Shown here in pieces: positions 34,781 to 43,335 of a DNA stretch of 64,000 nucleotides (position 1 is its first letter; every line of letters begins with the position of its first letter). The translations under genes and the position numbers were made by a program. The stretch comes from Fusibacter sp. A1 (GTDB taxonomy: Bacteria; Bacillota; Clostridia; Peptostreptococcales; Acidaminobacteraceae): assembly GCF_004125825.1 (NCBI RefSeq), contig NZ_QQWI01000006.1:303246-367245 (forward strand). Reading direction: 5' to 3'. The notes below the pieces were generated by a model. That model saw only the letters and a list, made by a program, of their open reading frames with translations. It was not told where the DNA came from and ran no database searches.

Positions 34781-37480
34781 TTAGTTGGATTTGCTGCCGA
34801 CTGCATTCAGGTTTCCTAAGGCATCGCCGGAATCAAATATCGTTACTGTAGCTTTAAAACTTCCGTCGCTGTTGAACACAATGCTGAAAATCTGTTTGTC
34901 GCCTTCGTCATCGATATTTGTGACTGCAATGGTGTTTTCTGAAGCGTTGTACTTATTGAATCGATATGTCATTCCGTTGCCGTCAAGCAAAGGATCTGCA
35001 ATATAGGTTTTGATGACTAGAGTATTTGCTTCTACCGTCATCTCGATAGAACTGTTACCATCGTTCAAATCAAAGGTCATACCGGCAATAACGCTTTTGT
35101 TGTAGTGACCTTTGTATGATCCAAAATAAGTATCTGACAATGAAGCACCTTGGTTGCTCTGTGTCGTGGTAGGCTGTGATTCAGTTGTCTGTGGTGTATC
35201 TTGTGTGGTAGTTTCTGTGGTAGTTTCTGTGGTGGTTTCTGTCGTATTTTCAGTGATAGCTTCTGTCGTATTTTCTGTCGTGTCTTCTCTTGATCCATTC
35301 TCTGAAGATTGTTCTGTTGCTATTGCAGTACTGTCCTCTGTAGCAGGCTGGTCGGTGGAATCTATGCTATCGGTTGAATCATCAAGGGATTCCGAAGCTA
35401 AAAATTCTGGTATCGTTTTATCTACTAGTGTTGGAATCTCGCTATAGAGCATTCCCTTGACATAATTTTCAGTAAAGTCTGTCATGTTGTTGCTAAAAAC
35501 GTTTTGTAGTAATGAATCATTTTGCAAGGCGTTTTTATTAAAATCTCCGAGTTTACCGTTCAGAGAAGTTCTTAACTTACTTGTTTTTTCTGCTACTGAT
35601 TTAAATAGCGAACTGGTCTTATCTTTCACTTTAATTAATGATTTGCTTACCTTAAGTGCTGTATTTTTTATGACACCTGTGGCTTTGTTTGCGGTGGTTA
35701 TCGCAAGGTTTATTTTAGGTGCCATCGTACTCGAGCTGGAGCTGATTGCTTTTACAATCGCCTTTCCTTTTGACATGGTACTTTGACCTAAACCTTTAAC
35801 AAGGCCAGTGAGTTTACTTGTCCCTTTGCTGATTGCCTTTGCAATGGACTTACTTCCTCCGACCGTGGTAAGCGCTACATCGACAGTTGCAAGGGCAATC
35901 TCACCTGCTGTTGCCTTAGGATCCATTATTTTTATCAAACTTTTGGCGCTTCCGGTAAAACAACCTACAGCAAACTTAGAACTCGCCTTAATTGTTTTTG
36001 CAAATGAATTGTCTTTTCCAAGGGCTTTTTCTGCTAATATGCCGATAGAGTCTTCGGCTAGTTCAATCATTCCTATGGCATCTTTTGTAGTTTGTGAACC
36101 TGCTGTGCCTGCTTTAATACGCTCCATTTCCAGTCGGTTTACACGTTCTTTTTCTTTTTTTATAACTTCTTTATCCACGCCGTAGTCACTTGCAAAATAG
36201 TCGAAGGTGGTCTTATATACCGTATTGCTCGCTTTTTCCAACAATACACCTGGCATTTTTCGTACTGCGGTAAATAGGGTATTAAAAAAGCCTTTTGGTT
36301 CAGCCGGTTTTTTTGCATGATCGGCCTTCAATGTTTCGGTCGCCTTTTTAAGGGCAACTTTTCCTTTGGCATCGGTAAAGGATGTCTTGTCAGCATACAC
36401 ATAAAGTGGGCTTGATATCATTTGAACTACATCGCTGATTACACTCGAATCAGCCACTAGATCCGCCTCGGTCAGGTGATACTCGTCCATGATGGTATCC
36501 GCAGCAGTACTTGCGATTTGAATAGTTAACAGATTAGCATCTTTTAAAAAGTCGATTGTATCTTCTGTGAGCCCTTCTTTTTCGGTCATTTCATTGAGTA
36601 GAGGCTGCATTGTATCGGCTAGTTCGCGATGATAAAACAACTGCGATAGGGTGGCATAGGTATCTGCTAGGTCAAGGTTGCTGAGTTTATCATAGGTTTT
36701 AGAGATGGATTCAAAGATACTGTTGATGTTCGTATCATAAAGTTCCGTAAATTCAATGTCCATCATCAGTAGATCGAATTCAAACGACATGACAAAGTCA
36801 TCTTGATAGGATGCCTGGTATTCATCGTAAAGTATAAGCGCATCCTGTATGGTTTTGGACAGCTGAGTGACAACAAGATCTGCAAGTTCTATTCGCTTTT
36901 GTACGATAAGATAATCTTGCCACGCCTGGTCATAAGCTGATTCAACATCTTCTTCCAGCGATTCGATTTGAGCACTTAATATACCTATGTAAAGCATCGT
37001 ATTGCTATATTCATCGATCAAACTTTCTGTATATTGTGTAAGTTCAGAATGCTCATCGGCTAATTTCTCATATAAGGCGACGGTCGAATTTGCTAATGTG
37101 TCAAGTTGTGATATAAGCAATTCGACATCACTTTGCATGACAGTCGACGTAAAGAGGATCTCACTGATGACGTATTCCCTTTCAAAAAAATAGTCTTGAT
37201 CAATAAATTGAGACTTAAAGGCTTCGGATGTATAGAAGGGACTCGCTGACAAATAATCGTCTAGGCTTTCATGTTCGAATATCAACTCGATGTCGGCTTG
37301 TGTCAGCGTTTCAAAAGCAAACGTATCCGATGTGAAATCAGGAATATCAATGATAGGGGTAGGTGTTGAAGTGGAATCGTCTGTAGATGACTCATCCAAT
37401 TTTTCATTTGGTTGGCATCCTGAAAGTGCCAGTGACAACACTAGGATAATTGCCAGCGCCAATGATAGATATCTCTTCAT
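34781..37480 (-). CDS. Large lipoprotein of unknown function
   Basis: 899 residues. A signal peptide ends in the lipobox LSGC (Cys22). The first third is acidic and helical with coiled-coil character. The central third (about 370-680) becomes basic and rich in Gly, Ala, Ser and Lys with mildly hydrophobic blocks (GEIALATVDVALTTVGGSKS). A Thr/Glu linker with 12-nt tandem repeats (35202-35240) follows, and the last 105 or so residues form a compact strand-rich domain (YFGSYKGHYN ... MTFDLNDGNSSIEMTVEAN). I recognise no named family. AAGGAGG lies before the ATG; the gene is alone. It may be a surface scaffold or an exported effector; function is not assigned. Confidence 0.8.
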   Translation of the reverse strand: MKRYLSLALAIILVLSLALSGCQPNEKLDESSTDDSTSTPTPIIDIPDFTSDTFAFETLTQADIELIFEHESLDDYLSASPFYTSEAFKSQFIDQDYFFEREYVISEILFTSTVMQSDVELLISQLDTLANSTVALYEKLADEHSELTQYTESLIDEYSNTMLYIGILSAQIESLEEDVESAYDQAWQDYLIVQKRIELADLVVTQLSKTIQDALILYDEYQASYQDDFVMSFEFDLLMMDIEFTELYDTNINSIFESISKTYDKLSNLDLADTYATLSQLFYHRELADTMQPLLNEMTEKEGLTEDTIDFLKDANLLTIQIASTAADTIMDEYHLTEADLVADSSVISDVVQMISSPLYVYADKTSFTDAKGKVALKKATETLKADHAKKPAEPKGFFNTLFTAVRKMPGVLLEKASNTVYKTTFDYFASDYGVDKEVIKKEKERVNRLEMERIKAGTAGSQTTKDAIGMIELAEDSIGILAEKALGKDNSFAKTIKASSKFAVGCFTGSAKSLIKIMDPKATAGEIALATVDVALTTVGGSKSIAKAISKGTSKLTGLVKGLGQSTMSKGKAIVKAISSSSSTMAPKINLAITTANKATGVIKNTALKVSKSLIKVKDKTSSLFKSVAEKTSKLRTSLNGKLGDFNKNALQNDSLLQNVFSNNMTDFTENYVKGMLYSEIPTLVDKTIPEFLASESLDDSTDSIDSTDQPATEDSTAIATEQSSENGSREDTTENTTEAITENTTETTTETTTETTTQDTPQTTESQPTTTQSNQGASLSDTYFGSYKGHYNKSVIAGMTFDLNDGNSSIEMTVEANTLVIKTYIADPLLDGNGMTYRFNKYNASENTIAVTNIDDEGDKQIFSIVFNSDGSFKATVTIFDSGDALGNLNAVGSKSN

Positions 37481-37552
37481 GAAATCCTCCTTTTTGATAG
37501 GCAGTATTAATCCTCTTATTCCCTATATGGGTAGCTTTAATCAAATTAATAA

Positions 37553-37584
37553 AAAAGCTAAAAGAGATTGCTCTTTTAGCTTCT
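37553..37584 (-). terminator. Terminator distal to the GGDEF-hemerythrin gene
   Basis: A perfect 10-bp stem (37557-37566 with 37571-37580) is followed on the minus strand by TTTTTTA. It lies about 225 nt beyond the stop codon of the gene that ends at 37806; the stretch between holds no recognised gene. Confidence 0.75.
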
Positions 37585-37805
37585 TTCATTTCATTTGATT
37601 ATTATACTTTTATGCTTATTCACCCTAGTTAGGGTTAATTCTACCTGTTCTTATCAGATTCTATTGTTTTTTTACTCAAATAGCTTCTAGAGAACATCAA
37701 AGGATACTTCGGTGACAGACACCAGGATTTTGCATAAACCCTAGCGTCCATTCAGGCTCGTCGGTGTGAAATCAATCAGCAGATACATGGCGCAATTCTA
37801 TTCGA

Positions 37806-38927
37806 TTAATCCTTCGACAAGGAAGTTGTTCCACCACCGTTACACTTTGATACATACATGGCATTGTCAGCTGTTTTTATCAGTTCACTTGGAGTGGTAA
37901 TCAGATCATTCACTGTTGAAACCCCGATACTCAATGACGGGTTCCAAAACTCAAATTCCTGTGCATCATCACTGCTACAGTACGCATTAAGTTTCTTGCC
38001 TACGATAAAGGCTCCATCGGCTTCTGTATTTGGGCAAATAACGATGAACTCGTCTCCTCCTAATCGACAGGCAATATCGGTTTTTCTGACAGTCGAACTT
38101 AATAAATCAGCAATCCATTGCAGAACCTTGTCACCATTCTCATGTCCATAATTGTCATTCACAGATTTGAACTTATCAACATCGATAAAAAGAATAGAAA
38201 ATGGAACCCGGTAGCGCGCCCAGTTGTTCAAGAGTTTTTCAATTTCAGCCATGACATATCTTCTATTGGGCAACCCTGTCAATACATCATGATAAAGCAA
38301 CTGACTTAATTTTTCATTTGCTTCAGATAGCTCGGCGGTTCTTTGTTTGACCTTTTCTTCAAGTTGCACATTCTTTAGTTCTATTTCCTTATTCTTTCTA
38401 GAGACCAGTAGATATAAGACTTTAAGTGCTTTAAGTAAAGGTTCGGTTGAGGTTTCGGTAATTTGCTCTTCCATCTCATATGCTTCTGCCGGTGTCATTC
38501 CATCATCAGCGATATATGTAAGTTGTCGAGTTAAACTTTTATCAGTATTTAGTATATGATAGGCAAGCCACCTAATTAAGTATTCGACAATAGCTTTCAA
38601 TTTTTTTGGATTAATCTGCTTGTCTGTGATTTCAAATTGGTTTGTCACTTCATGGACAAAATCCTTATGAAATTGCAAGTGTTCTTCACGATGACGATGA
38701 TCAATTGAGTATTTTTCCATCAATGCTTTTTCAGTTGAAAAATGTTCGTCAATATAAGCAGAAAGTTTGCTGCTTGTCTTCTCTATCGTTTCAGTTTTGA
38801 TCAACTTGTTATTGATACTTATCTCAAGTAAATCATTAATCATTTCAACTAAAGCGAAATGTTGAGAATCGATTATCTCATTCCCAGTATTAAAATCGTT
38901 ATCCCATTTGAAAAAGTTCTGTGGCAT
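37806..38927 (-). CDS. Hemerythrin-GGDEF diguanylate cyclase (N-terminal hemerythrin)
   Basis: A cytoplasmic c-di-GMP synthase with an O2-binding input domain. Residues 1-135 are a bacteriohemerythrin with all ligand positions visible (IIDSQHFALVEMIN, HFSTEKALMEKY, HRHREEHLQFHKDF, WLAYHILNTDKS). A helical linker and coiled coil (KVKQRTAELSEANEKL) lead to GGDEF (CRLGGDEFIVICP), with an RxxD inhibitory site (RKTD) five residues before it. The design matches the Bhr-DGC type, where di-iron redox state sets activity. The gene is monocistronic; its upstream region holds a weak GATAATGATA element. Confidence 0.92.
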   Translation of the reverse strand: MPQNFFKWDNDFNTGNEIIDSQHFALVEMINDLLEISINNKLIKTETIEKTSSKLSAYIDEHFSTEKALMEKYSIDHRHREEHLQFHKDFVHEVTNQFEITDKQINPKKLKAIVEYLIRWLAYHILNTDKSLTRQLTYIADDGMTPAEAYEMEEQITETSTEPLLKALKVLYLLVSRKNKEIELKNVQLEEKVKQRTAELSEANEKLSQLLYHDVLTGLPNRRYVMAEIEKLLNNWARYRVPFSILFIDVDKFKSVNDNYGHENGDKVLQWIADLLSSTVRKTDIACRLGGDEFIVICPNTEADGAFIVGKKLNAYCSSDDAQEFEFWNPSLSIGVSTVNDLITTPSELIKTADNAMYVSKCNGGGTTSLSKD

Positions 38928-39603
38928 GGATATGCCCTCCTATCGATGACAGTAATAGTTGATAATGATAGTTTATTTTAACATTTAATTGCCGAAGTTT
39001 ATATAATCCAAACCCTGCATCAACATAATTTTGATGGATATTTATGGACTACCGTTGGTTTTTAAGGACTCTTTGACATGATCCGCCAATCTATGAAATG
39101 AAAGTCGATGTGAAAGAACTTAACCATTGTCAAACGAAGCCATTCACTTTTCAATCTTCTTTTTCCATTATCCTATAACTACCAACTTGAAATACGTTAT
39201 AGGGGACACTCCTAATGCAAAAAACACCCGATAGGAATTAATCTATCTGGTGTTTTGCCCTTTACTTAAATGAATACTGCCACAGCTTGCATTAGATAGT
39301 CTAAGTTGGAATCAAACTTTTCTTTTCTAGAGCGGTTATATGGTTATCCATGTAGGGATAACGTTCAAGTATTCTGTATTGCCCTATTCTACTGTTCAAG
39401 TATCTTATGTTGAAAGTTATTTATCTGCTTTCTGACGTTGATGTCGTAGAACGCAGTAAAACCGATTTTGTATTGAAGTACTACTTTGACAAGGCTCAAA
39501 TATTGAATTTCTTCTATAGACCCTGCATTTGAATGATGAGCAAAAAAGTCAAAGCCCACTTTCGTGAACTTTGTCAACAGACTCACTAGATAAACTAGTT
39601 TTT
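38928..39603. other. Intergenic stretch with weak frame and terminator
   Basis: No convincing gene is present. A 65-codon minus-strand frame (39389-39586) starts with GTG without a ribosome site and matches nothing I know; its place 18 nt after the ABC operon leaves it possible as a decayed last gene. A hairpin (39222-39234 with 39243-39255) followed by TTTTTT on the minus strand is the likely end of the ABC operon transcript. Confidence 0.45.
39216..39256 (-). terminator. Probable terminator of the ABC transporter operon
   Basis: A 13-bp stem with one mismatch and an 8-nt loop is followed by TTTTTTGC on the minus strand, about 350 nt after the last recognised gene of the operon. Confidence 0.7.
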
Positions 39604-40440
39604 CTATGCACCTTGAACAGTGCGCTTATTTTGAATTAAGTCATCAAGCTCCGTTAACCAAGGATTATGAATTGTCGGCACGTCAGTGAGCAAATGTTTT
39701 GTGTATTCTGCGGTTGGATTTTCAATGATACTTCTGGCATCACCTTGCTCCACGATTCGCCCCTCTTCCATAATGAAAATTTCATCAGAAACATAGTATG
39801 AAAGACCGATATCATGGGTGATAAAAATGATAGTCATATCATTGTCGTCACGAAGTTTCATTAACATATCAAGAATCGTCGACCTGGAACAAGCATCAAT
39901 CATCGACGTCGGTTCATCGGCAATTAGAACTTTGGGATGAATCAAAAAGATTCTGGCGATCATCAGACGCTGCATTTGACCACCTGATAATTCGAAGGGA
40001 TGCTTGTTCCAAAGTTCCTTTAAGTCCAGATTGACATAGCCACACGCTTCTTCAAGTTTTTTATACTCTTCTTCCTTTTTGAGTTTGATACCTTTCATTT
40101 TCAAGCAGTTGATGAGCAAATCCTGCACCTTATAAAATTGATTGAAGGATGAAAACGGATCTTGAAAAACCGCCTGCACATGTGTCCAGTAGTTCACTCT
40201 ATCCTTATGCTTTTTCAAGTTTATTTTTTTACCGAAAAAGCTCAATTCACCTTCTGATTGACTGAGTAAACCAAGTAACATCCTTGCAGTCGTTGTTTTT
40301 CCACTACCGCTTTCACCAACGATGGAATATACTTTGCCATGCATGATTTTAAAATTCGCCTTATCCACCGCAATCGTTTTATCTTTACCATGCCCAAATA
40401 CACGAGTAAGATTTTTCGCCTCAAATACAATGTTTTCCAT
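39604..40440 (-). CDS. ABC transporter ATP-binding protein (OppF/DppF-like)
   Basis: The second ATPase of a Dpp/Opp-type importer: Walker A GESGSGKTTTAR, signature ELSGGQMQRLMIAR, Walker B VLIADEPTSMID and the H-loop ITHDIG. The ATG at 40440 fits GAGGTG with 6-nt spacing. It lacks the C-terminal Cys-rich extension seen in the upstream partner. It is last in the LacI-led operon, 10 nt after the first ATPase gene. Members of this class carry peptides or oligosaccharides. Confidence 0.92.
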   Translation of the reverse strand: MENIVFEAKNLTRVFGHGKDKTIAVDKANFKIMHGKVYSIVGESGSGKTTTARMLLGLLSQSEGELSFFGKKINLKKHKDRVNYWTHVQAVFQDPFSSFNQFYKVQDLLINCLKMKGIKLKKEEEYKKLEEACGYVNLDLKELWNKHPFELSGGQMQRLMIARIFLIHPKVLIADEPTSMIDACSRSTILDMLMKLRDDNDMTIIFITHDIGLSYYVSDEIFIMEEGRIVEQGDARSIIENPTAEYTKHLLTDVPTIHNPWLTELDDLIQNKRTVQGA

Positions 40441-40450
40441 GTAATTCACC

Positions 40451-41422
40451 TCAAACTATCAAACATCTATGTTCACGATGTTCAACAGTCTTGATTTCCG
40501 GGTTAGTTTCTTTACAAAAACTTTGTCTTTCTTTACATCTGTCATAAAACCTACAGCCAGTCAACTTTTGCTTCAAGTTGGGTGGTGCACCAGGAATCGC
40601 ATATAGCTTATGTTCTTTCATATCGAGTTCGGGAACAATAATCGAGCCCATCAGTGCCTTAGCGTATGGATGTAGCGCATCAAAGACCACATCTTCACTG
40701 CTTCCCCGTTCTACAATCTGACCTGCATACATGATTGCGATCTTATCTGCAACATGATAAAGGAGTGGCAGTTCGTGGGTGATAAAGACAATGGATTCAA
40801 CATACCCTTCGATCAACAGTCTTTTAATCAGTAGAATCACTTTCTTTTGACTTGTGACATCAAGGGCGGAAGTCGGTTCATCGGCAACTAAGACTTTGGG
40901 ATTAAGTATAGTGGAAATCGCGATAACAGTACGTTGCTTCATACCGCCAGAGAGCTCATTGGGATAAGCGTTCAATACTTTAGGATCCAGTCCCAAAGCC
41001 TTAAAGCGTTCGGTCGCCAGTTCCATCATTTCAACTTTGGACATTTCCGGTTTGTGCTCTTTAAGTACATCCATCAAGAAAGACTTGATTTTCAATGTGG
41101 GATTTAAGGTATTCATCGCAGCCTGTGGAATATAGGCTATCTTCTTACCTAAGACTTCTTTTCGAAAAGTCTCTGGATCGATGGCAACGGCGTCTACCCC
41201 ATCAATAATCAATTCGCCCGAAGTGTAATGCAAGGGCTTAAAAAAACAACCCATGAGGCAATTGGCCAGTGTTGATTTTCCACATCCCGATTCACCGGCG
41301 ATACCTAAAACTTTTCCCTTTAAAAGATTTAGGCTGACACCATCCACCGCGTAAATATCTTCACCGAATCGTGTATGATAACGTGCGTGCAAATTTTTCA
41401 CTTGTAATGTAAATTCACTCAT
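40451..41422 (-). CDS. ABC transporter ATP-binding protein (OppD/DppD-like)
   Basis: Walker A GESGCGKSTLAN, signature NELSGGMKQRTVIA, Walker B VLVADEPTSALD, H-loop ITHELP, and the oligopeptide/dipeptide C-terminal extension with CRFYDRCKERQSFC, which binds an Fe-S cluster or zinc in this family. At 323 residues it is standard. It lies 2 nt after the second permease gene. It pairs with the next ATPase to power the importer. Confidence 0.93.
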   Translation of the reverse strand: MSEFTLQVKNLHARYHTRFGEDIYAVDGVSLNLLKGKVLGIAGESGCGKSTLANCLMGCFFKPLHYTSGELIIDGVDAVAIDPETFRKEVLGKKIAYIPQAAMNTLNPTLKIKSFLMDVLKEHKPEMSKVEMMELATERFKALGLDPKVLNAYPNELSGGMKQRTVIAISTILNPKVLVADEPTSALDVTSQKKVILLIKRLLIEGYVESIVFITHELPLLYHVADKIAIMYAGQIVERGSSEDVVFDALHPYAKALMGSIIVPELDMKEHKLYAIPGAPPNLKQKLTGCRFYDRCKERQSFCKETNPEIKTVEHREHRCLIV

Positions 41423-41424
41423 GA

Positions 41425-42258
41425 TTAACTCCTTAACTTAGGATTGAAGATCTCATCCATACCAAGCTGCATTAAATAAAGGGAGAATGTCGTAAATGCA
41501 ACTAAAAGAGCTGCTGGCACAAAGGTCCACCAAGCACCTAGGCCGGGCGCTTCAGCTAAAATAGCCCAGTTTAGCAAAATACCAAGAGAAACCGTATTAA
41601 GAGGTCCAAGTCCAAGCATCGAAACACTAGCTTCGTTTAGAATGCCCGTTGTGATTTGAATGATAAATGCCATAACAACATAGGACATGATATAAGGCAG
41701 CACTTCTTGAACGATTATTCTAGAAGTTGAAAAGCCCGAGAGCTTAGCGATATTGATATGATCTCTTTCTCTAAGAGAAACAGCCTGCGCCCTAACCGCT
41801 CTTGCAGTCCATGGCCAGGTGGTTAAACCGATTATGCTCGCAGTAAGAACAATCGACCTTGTTTCTAGACTTACTGAAATCAAAATCAAAATGATAAAGG
41901 ATGGAATTACAATAAACAAGTTGGATACGGCCATAAGAATTTCATCGATTAATCCACCCTTATACCCTGCAAAAAGACCTATTACAAGACCTACACTGGT
42001 TGCAATCGCACCTGCCATAACACCGACAATAAGTGAGGTTCTGGTTCCATGTGCAAGGGCGAGCAACTCATCTCGTCCAAAATTATCCGTCCCCAATAAA
42101 AATTCACGACTTGGTGGTTCTAGCGGTCCACCAACCATTTCAATCGGGTCTCCGTGGTTAAGCAGCGGATAACCGATCGTAAACAGCAAAACCAACACAA
42201 AAATAAAGGCACCGATTTTAAACTTGTTCGAATTAAGAAGGATATTGAATGTCTGCAT
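41425..42258 (-). CDS. ABC transporter permease (OppC/DppC-like)
   Basis: About 277 residues with six membrane segments and the binding-protein-dependent transport signature (EAAxxxG-like loop at AKLSGFSTSRIIVQEVLP). The start at 42258 follows GGAGGAAAG and comes 1 nt after the stop of the first permease gene, so translation is coupled. It forms a heterodimer with the OppB-like permease; because that partner is frameshifted in this sequence, the importer may be off in the sequenced state. Confidence 0.9.
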   Translation of the reverse strand: MQTFNILLNSNKFKIGAFIFVLVLLFTIGYPLLNHGDPIEMVGGPLEPPSREFLLGTDNFGRDELLALAHGTRTSLIVGVMAGAIATSVGLVIGLFAGYKGGLIDEILMAVSNLFIVIPSFIILILISVSLETRSIVLTASIIGLTTWPWTARAVRAQAVSLRERDHINIAKLSGFSTSRIIVQEVLPYIMSYVVMAFIIQITTGILNEASVSMLGLGPLNTVSLGILLNWAILAEAPGLGAWWTFVPAALLVAFTTFSLYLMQLGMDEIFNPKLRS

Positions 42259-42259
42259 G

Positions 42260-43278
42260 TTAGCTTTCCTCCATTTGGTTTGCCTTGATACGAGGATCCA
42301 AGAAGCCATATAGAATATCTACAATAAAGTTTGCCGCAAGCACCGTTATCGTAATTAACAGGGTACACGCCGAAATCATAGGATAGTCAAGCCCACGAAT
42401 CGCCTTAAACATTTGAAGCCCAAGTCCAGGATAATTGAATACGATTTCAGTAATCAAGGCCCCTGCGATCATCGTTCCAAGTGAAATCGCCAAACCTGTA
42501 ATTTGCGGGAGCGCTGCATTCTTGAAGACGTACCTGACAATTTTCGATTCTCTAATACCTAACATCTTAGAATATTTCACATAATCGGAACTTAACTCAT
42601 AAAGAGCCATTTCACGCATACCAATTCCTTGTCCGCCTAACATGACAATGGCAATCGACAAAAATGGCAAGAAGTGATGTTTTAATAAGGACATGTAAAA
42701 CAGCCATGATCCGTCAGGAATCATCGTCCGGTCATAAGGTCCACCCACAGGGAACCATCCACCAACAACCGCTAGCCCATACAGTAGCAGAATGGAAAGT
42801 ACAAAAAATGGAACAGAACTTACAAATAAGGCTGTGGGAAAAATAATCTTGTCATAAACACCTTTTTTATAGGCTGCGATCGCACCAAAAATATTACCAA
42901 CCAACCAACCAACCAACCCAGTATAATTGCCGGTAGCTGAACTGCAACGGTCCAAGGAACCGCATTTGCGATTAATTCTTTAACCGGTCTAGGATATTGA
43001 GTAAAGGATGTTCCAAAATCTCCTCTTAAAAAGTCTTTCACATAAATAAAAAACTGTTGAGGAAGAGACTTATCCAAATTAAATTCCGCATAGAATGTTT
43101 CGTAGGTCTTTTTAATCACATCTGAATCCGTCATACCTTTAGTAATACGCGCTACAATCTGATCTACAGGATTGCCACTTATTAATCTAGGCAACATAAA
43201 ATTAATGACCACAGCAATGATAAGTGTTAATGCATACCACATGATTTTTTTTGAAAAATAACGATAGTAGCCTTTCAT
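42260..43278 (-). pseudogene. ABC transporter permease (OppB/DppB-like), frameshifted at a TTGG repeat
   Basis: The N-terminal half runs in one frame from ATG 43278 (MKGYYRYFSKKIMWYALTL ... DFLRGDFGTSFTQYPRPVKE) to about 42900, and the C-terminal half continues in another frame (GNIFGAIAAYKKGVYDK ... LITITVLAANFIVDILYG) to the stop at 42260. The break lies at five copies of TTGG (minus strand, 42916-42897) within a membrane helix coding GWLVGWLV. Three or six copies would restore one continuous permease of about 335-340 residues; five gives premature exit. GAGG precedes the ATG. It may be a phase-variable gene, a recent mutation or a sequence error. Confidence 0.88.
42897..42916. repeat. Tetranucleotide repeat (CCAA)5 / (TTGG)5
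   Basis: Five perfect CCAA units, followed by a partial CC, lie inside the permease gene. A change of one unit shifts the frame by 4 nt, the classical structure of a contingency locus. Confidence 0.93.
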
Positions 43279-43298
43279 ATATGCCTCACTTTAAAAGT

Positions 43299-43329
43299 AT
43301 GGGGATTTCAGAAAATCTGAAATCCCCTA
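43299..43329 (-). promoter_or_regulatory. Intercistronic hairpin after the binding-protein gene
   Basis: A perfect 12-bp stem (43301-43312 with 43316-43327) with a 3-nt loop and no strong T-run lies between the binding-protein gene and the permease gene. Such hairpins stabilise the upstream message or partly end transcription, giving excess binding protein. Confidence 0.7.
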
Positions 43330-43335
43330 TCTTAT

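Noticed and set aside
35202..35240. Tandem repeats in the lipoprotein gene as a possible phase switch
   Set aside because: The unit is 12 nt, so copy changes stay in frame; it alters only linker length.
35154..35447. Val/Ser-rich plus-strand frame inside the 899-residue lipoprotein gene
   Set aside because: It is the antisense image of the Thr/Glu repeat linker, without a ribosome site.
37640..37800. Possible gene remnant between the 899-residue lipoprotein and GGDEF genes
   Set aside because: Stop codons occur in every frame I tried and no protein similarity was recognised.
38951..38969. Fur-like GATAATGATA element before the hemerythrin-GGDEF gene
   Set aside because: Only about 13 of 19 positions match and the second half is not symmetric.
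39389..39586. 65-codon frame after the ABC operon
   Set aside because: GTG start without ribosome site and no recognisable similarity; mentioned only as part of the intergenic stretch.
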